Assembly (NCBI RefSeq): GCF_016195855.1
Contig: NZ_JACPYU010000003.1
Span: forward strand, 868,001 to 932,000
Length of the DNA stretch: 64,000 bases
Direction of reading: 5' to 3'
Source: Aquabacterium sp.
GTDB taxonomy: Bacteria; Pseudomonadota; Gammaproteobacteria; Burkholderiales; Burkholderiaceae_C
The translations under genes and the position numbers were made by a program. Below the pieces are notes generated by a model that made no database searches, was not told the DNA's origin, and was given only the letters and a program-made list of their open reading frames with translations. Positions 8,624 through 17,366 of this stretch are shown piece after piece; positions within the stretch are counted from its first letter, which is position 1, and each line of letters starts with the position of its first letter.

Positions 8624-9679
8624 CTATGGCAAACGCATGCGGCCTGCAGCCGGATACTCGATGCTGCCGAAATAGAGCGTGCCGTCGAATTCCCGCACGC
8701 TGGTGATGGGCGCGTAAGCGGTGGGTTGATCGTCTTGCAGATCGACCTGCACCTTGCCATTCATGTCGAGCCTCAGCACATGCGCCACTTTTTTCGCCTT
8801 CGGCTGAAGCGCCTGAGGGATGCGATAGGCCGCCTTGAGCAGTGCAGGATACGGGAGCAACGCATCCAGCAAGGCATCTCTGGGCGCATACAAAGCTAGC
8901 CAGTATCCGTCTCGACCATTGAAGCTGATGTTGTCAGGAAAGCCGGGCAGGTTGTCGATGAAGACCTCTTTCTGGCCGGCTTTGGCGCCCTTCAACCAAT
9001 AGCGCCAGACGCGGTAGGACAAGGTTTCCGACACGAGGATGTAGCTCTCATCAGGCGCCAACGCGACACCGTTGGCGACATGCAGTCCCTTCATCAGAAC
9101 GGTGACTTTCCTGCTGACAGGATCGTATTGCAGCAAGCGCCCGTTCGCGCCGTGCTCGAACACGTCCGACATCATCTTGTCGATGCCGAATTTGGACGAT
9201 GCATCGGAGAAGTAGATCTTGCGTGAGGGGCCTTGAACAACATCATCGGTCAAGCGAAAGGGAATACCTTCCGCTTGCGTTGCCAGCGTGCTGACACGGC
9301 CTCCCTCGATGTTCAGAAGCCCTTTGATGGCGTCTGCCACCAGCACGCTCTGACCATCTGCAGAAGCGTATGTTCCCCATGGGCGGCCCCTTGTGTTGGC
9401 CAGAACATCGACATGTTGGCCATCACTTGAGAAGCGCACCACACGCCCATCCAGGTAGCCAGCATAGACCCGACCGCTGGCATCCAGTGATATGCCCTCC
9501 GGTCCTGTGCCCTGATTCGCGGCCATGCGTTCGATTGAGGCCAGACTGCCTTTGGTAACGGCAGTGGATGGTGCCTGGGCAGGCGGTTCCCAGCCAACGG
9601 GCGCGATGTCCACGGGCCAAAGGCTGAAGTACGCCAGCAGCGCTGTGCCTGCCGCTGCGGCGACAAAGATCTTTCGCAT
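8624..9679 (-). CDS. SMP-30/strictosidine-synthase-like beta-propeller hydrolase, membrane-anchored
   Basis: A 351-residue protein. The N-terminus MRKIFVAAAAGTALLAYFSL is a signal anchor or signal peptide. The rest is a six-bladed-propeller protein of the strictosidine synthase / gluconolactonase superfamily (APMAP-like), with landmarks GPEGISLDASGRVYAG, GLHVANGVALAPDESYILV and LPGFPDNISFNGRDGYWLAL. Bacterial members are mostly calcium-dependent lactonases or arylesterases; none is a true strictosidine synthase. It starts 15 bp after the phytanoyl-CoA-dioxygenase-family gene and forms an operon with it. Next to a Baeyer-Villiger enzyme, a lactone-opening role is an attractive inference but unproven. 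Confidence 0.82.
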   Translation of the reverse strand: MRKIFVAAAAGTALLAYFSLWPVDIAPVGWEPPAQAPSTAVTKGSLASIERMAANQGTGPEGISLDASGRVYAGYLDGRVVRFSSDGQHVDVLANTRGRPWGTYASADGQSVLVADAIKGLLNIEGGRVSTLATQAEGIPFRLTDDVVQGPSRKIYFSDASSKFGIDKMMSDVFEHGANGRLLQYDPVSRKVTVLMKGLHVANGVALAPDESYILVSETLSYRVWRYWLKGAKAGQKEVFIDNLPGFPDNISFNGRDGYWLALYAPRDALLDALLPYPALLKAAYRIPQALQPKAKKVAHVLRLDMNGKVQVDLQDDQPTAYAPITSVREFDGTLYFGSIEYPAAGRMRLP

Positions 9680-9694
9680 CTGAGAGGCCCCTGG

Positions 9695-10702
9695 TTACTT
9701 CGTCTGTTGATTCGCTGCCGGCCCGATCTTCGAGGGATCGCCCCAGGTCTGGCGCGGCGCAATGGTCGACTTGTTGCCGCTCAGTTCCAGCTTGACGGCG
9801 GAGACGGCGTTGTGGATCGCCGAGCCAATCATCTTGTGCGGTTGCTCATGTTCGATCTGCACGCGCGCTGCACGCTCTGCGGGATCATGGTGCGGCAGGA
9901 TGATCGGGAATGCCGCGCCTTTCAATGGACCACCAGGCTGGGCGTCATGTCGGAAGTGAATAGGCATGCGCTTGGCGCCAGGCTCGTAGGTCACGTCATC
10001 GCCAGTCCAGCGCAGCGCCAGCGCGCGCCTCGGTGTCGTGCGGGACTTGTTGCCAAACGAGCCGTGCAGCGTGAGGGGGTGAAACATCAGGATGTCGCCC
10101 GGTTCCATGTCCCAGTGGAGCAGGTCGTACTGGTCCGGGTTGGCGTTGATGTCGGGAATGTCGTCTGCCTTTTCATCGATCAGCGCGGCCACATAGTCGG
10201 GTGACAAGGCCTTGAAGCGTTGCGGCCACTTGTGTGAACCCTTCACATACAACAGCCCGCTGTTTTCGGTCGTCACCGGATTCAAGGGGATCCAGAACGA
10301 GGTGATCTGTTCGCCGCGAATGGGCCAGAAGGTCAAGTCCTGGTGCCAAGGGGTAGGCGCATCCGTGCCCGGTTCCTTGATGAACATCTGGTCATAAAAG
10401 AAGCGGACCTCTTCGGACCTCATCAAGTCCTTGGCCCACCGGGCAAAGGGGCCGTAGTAGATCAGGTCGCGCAGCACGTCGATACGCTTCCACAAGAAGA
10501 TGTCCATCTTGTAGCCCTCTGTCTTGCGGGACATGAACTTGCCTGTCACAGATTGGGCGTTGCGGGCCTCTTCAACACCTCGCTCCACCATCTCCACCCA
10601 GTTCTTGTCCAGCGCACCTTTGAGCATGATGACCCCATCCTCGTCGTAGCACCGGAGTTCTTCGGCTGTGAGTTGACGTGAGGGAAAAGCAGGAAAACCC
10701 AT
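9695..10702 (-). CDS. Phytanoyl-CoA dioxygenase (PhyH)-family Fe(II)/2-oxoglutarate oxygenase
   Basis: A 335-residue non-haem iron oxygenase. The iron-binding HxD is visible in PTPWHQDLTFWP, and the distal histidine with the 2-oxoglutarate arginine lie in FHPLTLHGSFGNKSRTTPRR. The family hydroxylates unactivated carbon, with phytanoyl-CoA as the type substrate; bacterial members act on varied lipids and small molecules. It is the first gene of a two-gene operon with the SMP-30-like protein and is divergent from a TetR gene across a 133-bp AT-rich region with dyads. The actual substrate is unknown. Confidence 0.88.
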   Translation of the reverse strand: MGFPAFPSRQLTAEELRCYDEDGVIMLKGALDKNWVEMVERGVEEARNAQSVTGKFMSRKTEGYKMDIFLWKRIDVLRDLIYYGPFARWAKDLMRSEEVRFFYDQMFIKEPGTDAPTPWHQDLTFWPIRGEQITSFWIPLNPVTTENSGLLYVKGSHKWPQRFKALSPDYVAALIDEKADDIPDINANPDQYDLLHWDMEPGDILMFHPLTLHGSFGNKSRTTPRRALALRWTGDDVTYEPGAKRMPIHFRHDAQPGGPLKGAAFPIILPHHDPAERAARVQIEHEQPHKMIGSAIHNAVSAVKLELSGNKSTIAPRQTWGDPSKIGPAANQQTK

Positions 10703-10710
10703 GAAAACCT

Positions 10711-10759
10711 CGATAAGTTGATTGCATCATCGTTAATGATATATTCATCAGTTTTATCG
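10711..10759. promoter_or_regulatory. nested dyads between PhyH operon and TetR, candidate operator
   Basis: An AT-rich island in GC-rich DNA. An outer inverted repeat CGATAA (10711-10716) / TTATCG (10754-10759) encloses an inner one, ATCAT-CGTTA-ATGAT (10726-10740). It sits between divergent genes, one of them a TetR repressor, so it is the natural candidate site for that repressor. Binding is inferred. Confidence 0.45.
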
Positions 10760-10835
10760 CAATATAGGGTTTGCGCCAGGTTGTGGGCTGCTGTTAGTCT
10801 TGGGCAGTAGTCGCCGCTTTCACCTCACTCCGGTC

Positions 10836-11639
10836 ATGCCTCCTCTCAAGAAATCAATGCCTTCAGGAATTGCCAACGCCCCTTCCAAACGGACGAGGGA
10901 CGCGCTGAAAGTCGGGAAAGCGAAGCAGACCGACGAAGCCGGTCGTGAGTCGGTCGGCGCTGCAACAACGCGCCAGGACAAGCGGCGACAGGAGACGCGC
11001 TTCAAACTGATGCGTGCCGCTTTGCAGCTCATGTCGGCCAAGGGGCTGGACGGGGTGGCCATTCAAGACATCACCAATGCGGCGGATGTCGGTTTTGGCT
11101 CGTTCTATAACTACTTCCCGTCCAAAGAAGCGATCTTCCAGAACTTGAAGGAGGAGTTGATCGAGCACTATGCCGCGGCGCTCGACAAGCTGGGCGAACA
11201 GGTAGCGGACCCGGCCGAGAAGATCGCGGCATCCGCGCGCTACACGATGCGGCACGGAAGGGCCGATCCCGTGTGGGGCAAGTTTGTGCTGGCCACCAAT
11301 TTCAATCGCGATAGCCTGCATGCAGGCCTCGGGCGCTATCTGCTCAGAGACGTGATGACAGGCATTGAGGCCAAGCGCTTTGTCTGCCACGACCTTGCGA
11401 GCCTGGTGGTCGCTGTGGGGAGCACCATACTGGGTGGACTCATGGCTGAGGTCACCGTGTCCGAGCATGCAGACGACCCTTTTGGTTCGCCCGACGATCT
11501 GCCTGAAAAGATTTCAGCCACCTTGTTGGTGACGCTAGGCCTGCCTTGGGCAGAAGCTTGGACGATTGCCAGTCGCCCACTGCCTGTGGTCGATTTGCCG
11601 GCCAATCCACTCTCAGTCGGCATGCGGCCTGACTCGTGA
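10836..11639 (+). CDS. TetR/AcrR-family regulator divergent from PhyH operon
   Basis: A TetR-type repressor of about 267 residues. A long basic, low-complexity N-terminal extension (rich in Lys, Arg and Ala) precedes the helix-turn-helix (RRQETRFKLMRAALQLM, then DITNAADVGFGSFYNYFPSK). The C-terminal domain carries GRADPVWGKFVLATNFN. The start is uncertain: ATG codons at 10836 and 10857 and a TTG at 10800 are all possible, and none has a convincing ribosome-binding site. It is divergent from the PhyH/SMP-30-like operon, which it probably represses until the pathway substrate or a fatty-acyl-like ligand is present (inference). Confidence 0.87.
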   Translation: MPPLKKSMPSGIANAPSKRTRDALKVGKAKQTDEAGRESVGAATTRQDKRRQETRFKLMRAALQLMSAKGLDGVAIQDITNAADVGFGSFYNYFPSKEAIFQNLKEELIEHYAAALDKLGEQVADPAEKIAASARYTMRHGRADPVWGKFVLATNFNRDSLHAGLGRYLLRDVMTGIEAKRFVCHDLASLVVAVGSTILGGLMAEVTVSEHADDPFGSPDDLPEKISATLLVTLGLPWAEAWTIASRPLPVVDLPANPLSVGMRPDS

Positions 11640-11940
11640 TCTCTGCGGCGGTGAATGTCCGCTGTTGACCGTAGGAGCCATACAGGCACAGCGTGAGAAT
11701 GCCGCAGATCAGCCTGACGCTGACATTGATGGTCTGCTCCAGCGCGAACGATGAGGCCAAGGCGTCTATGCTGCGGGAGCTGGCGGCGGCTAACCCGGCG
11801 GGCATTCTGCAGCGGCGCTGCAGGGCACACGTCCACCTGCCAGGCACGCTATGTCGATTTGGCTTCCCGTCGTTCGTCGAAGGGATACGAGGTGCCCTCA
11901 GGCGGGCGCGCCCACCGTTCAACTTAACAGGAGCGAAGAC
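11640..11940. other. gene-free gap after the TetR gene
   Basis: A 301-bp stretch with no frame that looks coding on either strand. ATGTCCGCT (11655-11663) followed by GGAGCCAT resembles the motif in the 8347-8623 gap and may be part of a dispersed, decayed repeat. The last 20 bp hold the ribosome-binding site of the DUF1428 gene (AGGAG ending near 11931). Confidence 0.4.
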
Positions 11941-12309
11941 ATGTCATACATCGATGGTTTTGTGATCGCGGTCCCCACCGCCAACAAGCAGAAGTTCATC
12001 GACCACGCGCGCCATTTCGACTCGATGTTCATCGAGCTGGGCGCGATCCGTGTGATCGAAGGTTGGGGCGACGATGTCCCCGACGGCAAAGTCACCGATT
12101 TCCGCCGGGCAGTCCAGGCCACGGCCGAGGAGACGGTGGCTTTTTCGTGGGTCGAATGGCCTGACAAGGCCACGCGCGACGCGGGCATGAAGCAGATGAT
12201 GGAAGACCCGCGCATGGATCCGTCCACACCTGGCAACCCGCCCATGCCCTTCGACGGCAAACGCATGATCTTCGGCGGCTTCGAACAGGTGGTCGAAGTG
12301 AAGGCCTGA
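11941..12309 (+). CDS. DUF1428 family protein
   Basis: A 122-residue protein matching the DUF1428 family (dimeric alpha-beta barrel, RNA-signal-like fold). Landmarks are MSYIDGFVIAVPTANKQKF, GWGDDVPDGKVTDF and RMIFGGFEQVVE. The ATG at 11941 has AGGAG 8 bp upstream, which decides the start over a longer frame. Biochemical function is unknown. It stands alone on the plus strand between the TetR gene and the convergent alpha/beta hydrolase. Confidence 0.9.
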   Translation: MSYIDGFVIAVPTANKQKFIDHARHFDSMFIELGAIRVIEGWGDDVPDGKVTDFRRAVQATAEETVAFSWVEWPDKATRDAGMKQMMEDPRMDPSTPGNPPMPFDGKRMIFGGFEQVVEVKA

Positions 12310-12566
12310 GCGACGGGGGCGACGACGCCTCTAGACGCTTCATGCGTCACGGTGGGCATCTGGCGCAAACGGTATGCCCGCAGGCCGGTGGCTCTGGGAC
12401 ATCGTGCAAGGCGCTCACCCCGGGACCCGCAAGCGCCGTTGACCTTTCCGTGCCATCCCCGTATGTCGGCGCTCGAATCCCTGCGTGGCTTCACACTCCC
12501 GGCCAGGCGCAGTCAAGGCGATTTTTCACGAGGGAATCGGTTTTCCCTCCTGGTCACCGTGAAACG

Positions 12567-13484
12567 TCAGCGGTGAAGAAACTTCAACTGGTGCGCCAGC
12601 ACTTCAGGAAACAGCGGATCGAAGTAGGGGTCGAAATGATTGGCATCGATCTCGATCACCTGCACATTGGGGTTTCCGACGCGGCGGACTTTGTCGGACA
12701 CGAAAGGCGCGACGGTGTCCCCCATGGCGCCAATCATCAGCATGGGGATCTTGACGTCCTTCAGGCGCAGCCACGGGCGATAGAAAGGCATGGTGAGCAC
12801 AGACTGCGCGGCAACGCGGTTGTCGTAGCTGCGGTCCTTCCAGGCGGCCAGTGCGATCTCCATGGCATCCCAGGCGCCATCGCGGTCCATGGTGGCGAAC
12901 TCGCCTTCGCGAGCCAAGGTCGGAACGTAGATCTGCGCGCCAGGCTTGATCTGGTCCCACATGCCAAGAGCGATCAGCTTCATGAGCCTGACAGGCGGCG
13001 TGGCGAGCGTCGCGGCCAGGCCATCGAGCATTGGCACCTGGATGATGGCGCCCTTCAGTTCAGGATGCTGAGATGCCAGATCCACCACATGCCCGCCGCC
13101 AAAGGATGTGCCCCACAGCGTGATCTGGTGCGCCGCCACCATGGGGTGGGACTTCAGGTGAGCAAGCGCGGTATCAGCGACGCGAGTGCGACGCCACGGA
13201 TTGATGCCCTGTCTGGGGAAGCCGCCGCTGTCTCCCCATCCTGGGTAATCAAACTCCATCACGGCGAAGCCCGCCTCAACAAAGCTGTGAGTGAACGACG
13301 AGGTCAGCGCCCGCTGAATGCTGCCCCAGCCACCCAGCATGAGGATGGTGGCCAGCTCTTGATCGGGGTCGGCATCTTGCGGCACATATAGTGTGGCGCC
13401 GCACAGTGCGCCCTCCGCCGTGAAAGTGGACTTGATTGCGCGCAGGCGCACATGCGAGGTATCGGGGTAACGGCGAGACTTCAC
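12567..13484 (-). CDS. alpha/beta hydrolase downstream of the BVMO-esterase fusion
   Basis: A 305-residue serine hydrolase. The nucleophile elbow is LWGTSFGGGH (GxSxG), the acid is likely in MLMIGAMGDTVAPF and the histidine is in EIDANHFDPYFD. The fold resembles dienelactone-hydrolase / acyl-peptidase-like enzymes. The reading frame starts at a GTG (13484) with GGAAT upstream. It follows the fused monooxygenase-esterase by 76 bp on the same strand, so the two are probably co-transcribed across an intercistronic hairpin. A second ester- or lactone-cleaving step in the same pathway is inferred. Confidence 0.83.
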   Translation of the reverse strand: MKSRRYPDTSHVRLRAIKSTFTAEGALCGATLYVPQDADPDQELATILMLGGWGSIQRALTSSFTHSFVEAGFAVMEFDYPGWGDSGGFPRQGINPWRRTRVADTALAHLKSHPMVAAHQITLWGTSFGGGHVVDLASQHPELKGAIIQVPMLDGLAATLATPPVRLMKLIALGMWDQIKPGAQIYVPTLAREGEFATMDRDGAWDAMEIALAAWKDRSYDNRVAAQSVLTMPFYRPWLRLKDVKIPMLMIGAMGDTVAPFVSDKVRRVGNPNVQVIEIDANHFDPYFDPLFPEVLAHQLKFLHR

Positions 13485-13518
13485 TTGGGATTCCGAAATT
13501 AATGCGATGTGAGATGGG

Positions 13519-13551
13519 CGCTTGCATCACACACATCGTGTGACGCAAGCG
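13519..13551 (-). promoter_or_regulatory. intercistronic hairpin between BVMO-esterase and hydrolase genes
   Basis: CGCTTGC-A-TCACAC, loop ACATC, GTGTGA-C-GCAAGCG: a 13-bp stem with a single A/C mismatch. No run of T follows on the minus strand, so it is not a typical intrinsic terminator. It may stabilise or process the upstream message and set unequal expression of the two genes. Confidence 0.5.
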
Positions 13552-13560
13552 AGCGTGCGG

Positions 13561-16038
13561 TTAAAGCGCCATGGCCTTGGAGATGGGACAGCCCTCGACC
13601 TCGTGCCAGGCATATCGAGGTGCTTGCGACTGCGTTCTTTGAGCGGCGAAAGTGGCCAGGCGGCTCACCGCATTTGTGGCAGAGGCAAGGTATGCGGCTT
13701 GCAGCTGGAACACATGCCAACGGCCTGCATACACCTCCAGCCTGCAAGGTACCCCGCAATGCGCCGCGCGTGCATTCAACCTGGTCGAATCGGACTCAAG
13801 CACCTCCTCGTCACCCACCTGAATCAGCATGGGGGGAAGGCCGTGCAGATCCGCTTCCAGCAAGTGCGATCCTTTGACCGGTTCATACCAGCGCACGGCT
13901 TGTTTGAGCCAGGCCACATTGAGCATGGGGTCAAGCGCCGATGCGGATTGAATCGTCCCCCCTGACAAGGTCGGGTCCAGGAAGGGCGACAGCAGCATCA
14001 GTCCTGCGGGCAAGGGCTCGCCCGTGTCACGCAGCCTCAGCGCCAATGTCAGGGCCAGGCCGCCGCCAGCGGAATCACCACACACCACGATCTGATGGGG
14101 CGCAACACCGCGCTTGAGCAAGGTGCGATAGCAGGCCAGCGCGTCCTCGACAGCGGCAGGCTGAGGATGTTCCGGTGCGAGGCGGTATTGCGGAACCCAG
14201 ACCGTCATGCCGGTGGCGGCAAGGCGCGTCGTCAAGCTGCGATGCGTTCGGGCGCTGCCCACGCAAAAGCCCCCGCCATGCAAATAGAGAATCGTTGCCC
14301 CCTTCTTTTGGGCTTGTCTTGGGGTGATCACTTCCGTGGTCATGCCATCAACCTCATGGCGCGCGATATGCACGCGTCGATCGCTGGGCATGAGGTACGA
14401 CAAGGTGCTCACGATGAGACGTTGTGCACCGACCCCAACGGGCGGTCGAATGAAGGCCTTGAACGTCATGCGCAGGAGCGACCTCAGCATGCTGGCCCTG
14501 AAAGACTCCAGCAAGCCAGGCGGTTCAGCATGCCGCACCACATTGCCAGCGCCGCGGCGAGGCTCGATGAAGTTGTAGGCGTTGAGCGACGAGTACCGCG
14601 TGAGCCAACGGTATCCAAAGGTGAAGCCCGGCCAGTTGGTGCTGTTATGCCCGTTCGCATCAACGTACCAGCTCTTGCAGCCTTGCCATACTGTGGCGGC
14701 CAGGCGTTCCTGCACCTTGCCATTGAAGCTGGCGTAGCGTTGCGCATCGACTTCAACCGCGTTCGCGCAGGCCTTGTGAGCAGCTTTCATGCACCTCAGC
14801 ACATGTGCGATCTGGCTTTCGAGCATGTAGATGATCGAGCTGTGGCCCAGGTTCGTGTTGGGGCCATAGAGCATGAAGAAATTGGGGAAGCCTGGAACCG
14901 TCATGCCCAGATAGGCTTGAGCGCCCTTGCGCCACGCATCATTGAGCTCCATGCCATCCCGGCCGGTGATCGTCATGGGTGCCAGGAATTCGGTGGCCGC
15001 GAAGCCGGTGCCGTAGACAATCGCGTCCACGGTGTGATGCTGTCCATCTGCCGTCTCGATGCCATCGGACGTGATGCGGCGTATGCCCTGCGTGACCACG
15101 TTCACGTTGGGCTTGGCCATGGTGGCCAGATAGTCGTTGGACAGCAGGATGCGCTTGCAACCGATGGGGTAGTCCGGCGTCAGCTTGGCGCGCAGGCTGG
15201 CGTCCTTCACTTGTCGATGCAGCAGTGCCTTGAACGGCAGGCCCACCGCCAGATCCATCAAGGCCTTGACGCGCGTGAATCCGACCGCCCGACCTTCGTA
15301 TTGGGAATAGATACGGGCTCTGTGCAGTTTCATGGTCCAAGGCGCCATCTTGAACAAGGCCTTGCGCCATCCCGCATACGGCCCATCTGGGCGAGGCAGG
15401 ATGTAGGCGGCCGAGCGTTGGAACACGGTCAGCTTGCTCACCTGGCCAACAATGGCGGGCACGAACTGGATGGCCGACGCCCCTGTGCCGACCACCGCGA
15501 CGCGCTTGCCCTTCAGGTCATGGCCGTGGTCCCAGTGGGCGGAGTGGCAGACATGCCCCTGGAAGCTTTCCATGCCTTCCAGCTTGGGATAGACGGGGCG
15601 GCTGAGTTGCCCCGTGGCCGTGACAACAAAACGGGCTTGCAGGACCTGGCCGTTGGCCAGGATCACGGTCCACAGCGCGAGTTCCTCGTGGTAGTGGGCT
15701 TGAGCCACCTCGCAGCCAAAGCGGATGGATGGCAGCAGGCCGTATTTCTCGGCACAGTGTTTCAGGTATTGGTGGATCTCGGCCTGCGGTGCAAAGACCC
15801 TGGACCAATTTGGATTGGGTTCGAACGAGAACGAATACAAGTGCGACGGCACGTCGCACGCGGCACCTGGATAGGTGTTGTCTCGCCAGACGCCGCCGAC
15901 ATCGTTTTGCTTTTCAAGAATGAGGAAGTCGCCAAGGCCGGCCTTCTTCAATGCGACCGCCATCCCGATTCCCGCAAAGCCGGATCCGATGATGATGGTG
16001 TGAAAGGTGGCGCTGGCGTCCGAGCCGATGCTTTGCAT
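13561..16038 (-). CDS. fused Baeyer-Villiger flavin monooxygenase and HSL-type esterase
   Basis: An 825-residue two-domain protein. Residues 1 to about 500 are a class B flavoprotein monooxygenase: FAD site IIIGSGFAGIG (15-25), Baeyer-Villiger fingerprint FQGHVCHSAHW (159-169, fits FxGxxxHxxxW) and NADPH site VAVVGTGASAI (180-190). Residues about 530-825 are an HSL-family esterase: LYLHGGGF (His587), GDSAGG with nucleophile Ser656, acid in VGDEEVLESD and histidine in GRWHVFQ. All catalytic elements of both halves are intact. The expected sequence is ketone to ester or lactone, then hydrolysis to acid plus alcohol. These activities are usually encoded by separate adjacent genes. It is divergent from an AraC regulator and followed by another hydrolase. 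Confidence 0.92.
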   Translation of the reverse strand: MQSIGSDASATFHTIIIGSGFAGIGMAVALKKAGLGDFLILEKQNDVGGVWRDNTYPGAACDVPSHLYSFSFEPNPNWSRVFAPQAEIHQYLKHCAEKYGLLPSIRFGCEVAQAHYHEELALWTVILANGQVLQARFVVTATGQLSRPVYPKLEGMESFQGHVCHSAHWDHGHDLKGKRVAVVGTGASAIQFVPAIVGQVSKLTVFQRSAAYILPRPDGPYAGWRKALFKMAPWTMKLHRARIYSQYEGRAVGFTRVKALMDLAVGLPFKALLHRQVKDASLRAKLTPDYPIGCKRILLSNDYLATMAKPNVNVVTQGIRRITSDGIETADGQHHTVDAIVYGTGFAATEFLAPMTITGRDGMELNDAWRKGAQAYLGMTVPGFPNFFMLYGPNTNLGHSSIIYMLESQIAHVLRCMKAAHKACANAVEVDAQRYASFNGKVQERLAATVWQGCKSWYVDANGHNSTNWPGFTFGYRWLTRYSSLNAYNFIEPRRGAGNVVRHAEPPGLLESFRASMLRSLLRMTFKAFIRPPVGVGAQRLIVSTLSYLMPSDRRVHIARHEVDGMTTEVITPRQAQKKGATILYLHGGGFCVGSARTHRSLTTRLAATGMTVWVPQYRLAPEHPQPAAVEDALACYRTLLKRGVAPHQIVVCGDSAGGGLALTLALRLRDTGEPLPAGLMLLSPFLDPTLSGGTIQSASALDPMLNVAWLKQAVRWYEPVKGSHLLEADLHGLPPMLIQVGDEEVLESDSTRLNARAAHCGVPCRLEVYAGRWHVFQLQAAYLASATNAVSRLATFAAQRTQSQAPRYAWHEVEGCPISKAMAL

Positions 16039-16172
16039 GTTATGAAGCCCAAAAATGCGACGAAAGGTCTGCTCTGTGAGGGCGAATCATGCGCAAAACC
16101 ACCGCCATTGAGAATGTTGACTAAGGACAAAGGCTTTATGATTTGGGCCACGCACATTGGTATTCACCCTTC

Positions 16173-17207
16173 ATGAGCTTTTGGGATTTCAAGCGCAGTT
16201 CGGCGAGCGTTCGGCTTTTGGTTGAGTTCGGCCAAGAGCAGGGGCTGGACATCTCCAAGATCCTGGTTCGCTCCCGCCTGAACGAAATCGATCTGACCGA
16301 TCCGGCCATGGAACTCGATGCCAGTCAGGAACTGTGTGTGGTGGGCAACCTCATCCGCGCGTGCAGGCAGCCGGGGCTGGGGTTGGAAGTCGGCATGCGC
16401 TACAACTTCGCGTCATACGGGCTGTGGGGCCTGGGCTTGATCAGCAGCGCCACGGCGGGCGATGCCTTGGCGCTTGCCTTGCGGTTCATTCCTTTGACCT
16501 TCGCCTTCTGCCGCATCTCGGGCGGGCTGGATGGTGAGATGTGCACGGTGACGTTCGAGGCGCCGGACGTCGAGCCTGCGGTCCAGCGCTTTTTGGTCGA
16601 GCGGGATGTGGCAGCGGCTTCACGGCTGATGAAAGAGACGCTGGGACCAGACTTCACCTTGTCTCGGTTCACCCTCAAGCACACCATCCAGCCCGGTTCA
16701 GCCTTGTTGGCCGACCTTCCGCGCATGGGAGGCGTCCGCCCCGAGTTCGGTGCGGCCAGCAACAGCTTGTCATTTGACCGCAAGCTCTTGGATCTGCGGC
16801 TGCCTCAAGCCAATCCAGTCACGGTGGCCATGTGCGAGCGAGCCTGCGAGGAATTGATGGAACGCCGCCGTGCCCGCTTGGGTACGGGCGAATGCGTCCG
16901 CCAGTATCTGGCTGCCGCCCCCCTCAACATGACGCCGGACCTGCCCCAGGCTGCGCGCACGCTGGGCCTCAGCGACAGGACACTGAAACGGCGGCTACAA
17001 GATGAAGGCGTTTCGTACAGGATGCTGCTGGCCGAAGTGCGCGGCCGCCAGGCCAATGAGTTGCTGGCGGATGAAACGTTGTCGCTGACCCAGATCGCCG
17101 AGCGCATGGGCTTCAGTGACCTGTCCAGCTTCTCTCAGGCTTACAAAAGGTGGTTCGGTGTTGCGCCGAGTATGGGGCGATACAGCGCTCTTGACAGCGC
17201 ATCATGA
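16173..17207 (+). CDS. AraC-family regulator divergent from BVMO-esterase
   Basis: A 344-residue AraC-type activator. The N-terminal effector domain (about residues 15-200) belongs to the arabinose-binding-domain group seen in OruR-like regulators. The C-terminal double helix-turn-helix is at about 240-340 (AARTLGLSDRTLKRRLQDEG, then IAERMGFSDLSSFSQAYKRW). The ATG at 16173 is preferred because upstream codons give an atypical N-terminus. It faces away from the BVMO-esterase gene across 134 bp, an arrangement common for inducible BVMO operons, so it probably senses the ketone or a product. Confidence 0.92.
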   Translation: MSFWDFKRSSASVRLLVEFGQEQGLDISKILVRSRLNEIDLTDPAMELDASQELCVVGNLIRACRQPGLGLEVGMRYNFASYGLWGLGLISSATAGDALALALRFIPLTFAFCRISGGLDGEMCTVTFEAPDVEPAVQRFLVERDVAAASRLMKETLGPDFTLSRFTLKHTIQPGSALLADLPRMGGVRPEFGAASNSLSFDRKLLDLRLPQANPVTVAMCERACEELMERRRARLGTGECVRQYLAAAPLNMTPDLPQAARTLGLSDRTLKRRLQDEGVSYRMLLAEVRGRQANELLADETLSLTQIAERMGFSDLSSFSQAYKRWFGVAPSMGRYSALDSAS

Positions 17208-17366
17208 TCGACATGCGCCCTTGCTTGGCACATACCAATCTGCTCTGCGACTTCTAAGGCGTCACTGGCTGCAAATTGGTGCTGACCTGGAATTGGCGGT
17301 ATGCCGTCCAGTTTCCGATTGTCGACAAGGCATTCATGGGTGCCCAGTGATCATTCCTGCCGCGCA

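Noticed and set aside
14095-16176. 693-codon plus-strand open frame
   Set aside because: Antisense shadow of the BVMO-esterase gene; no recognisable domain.
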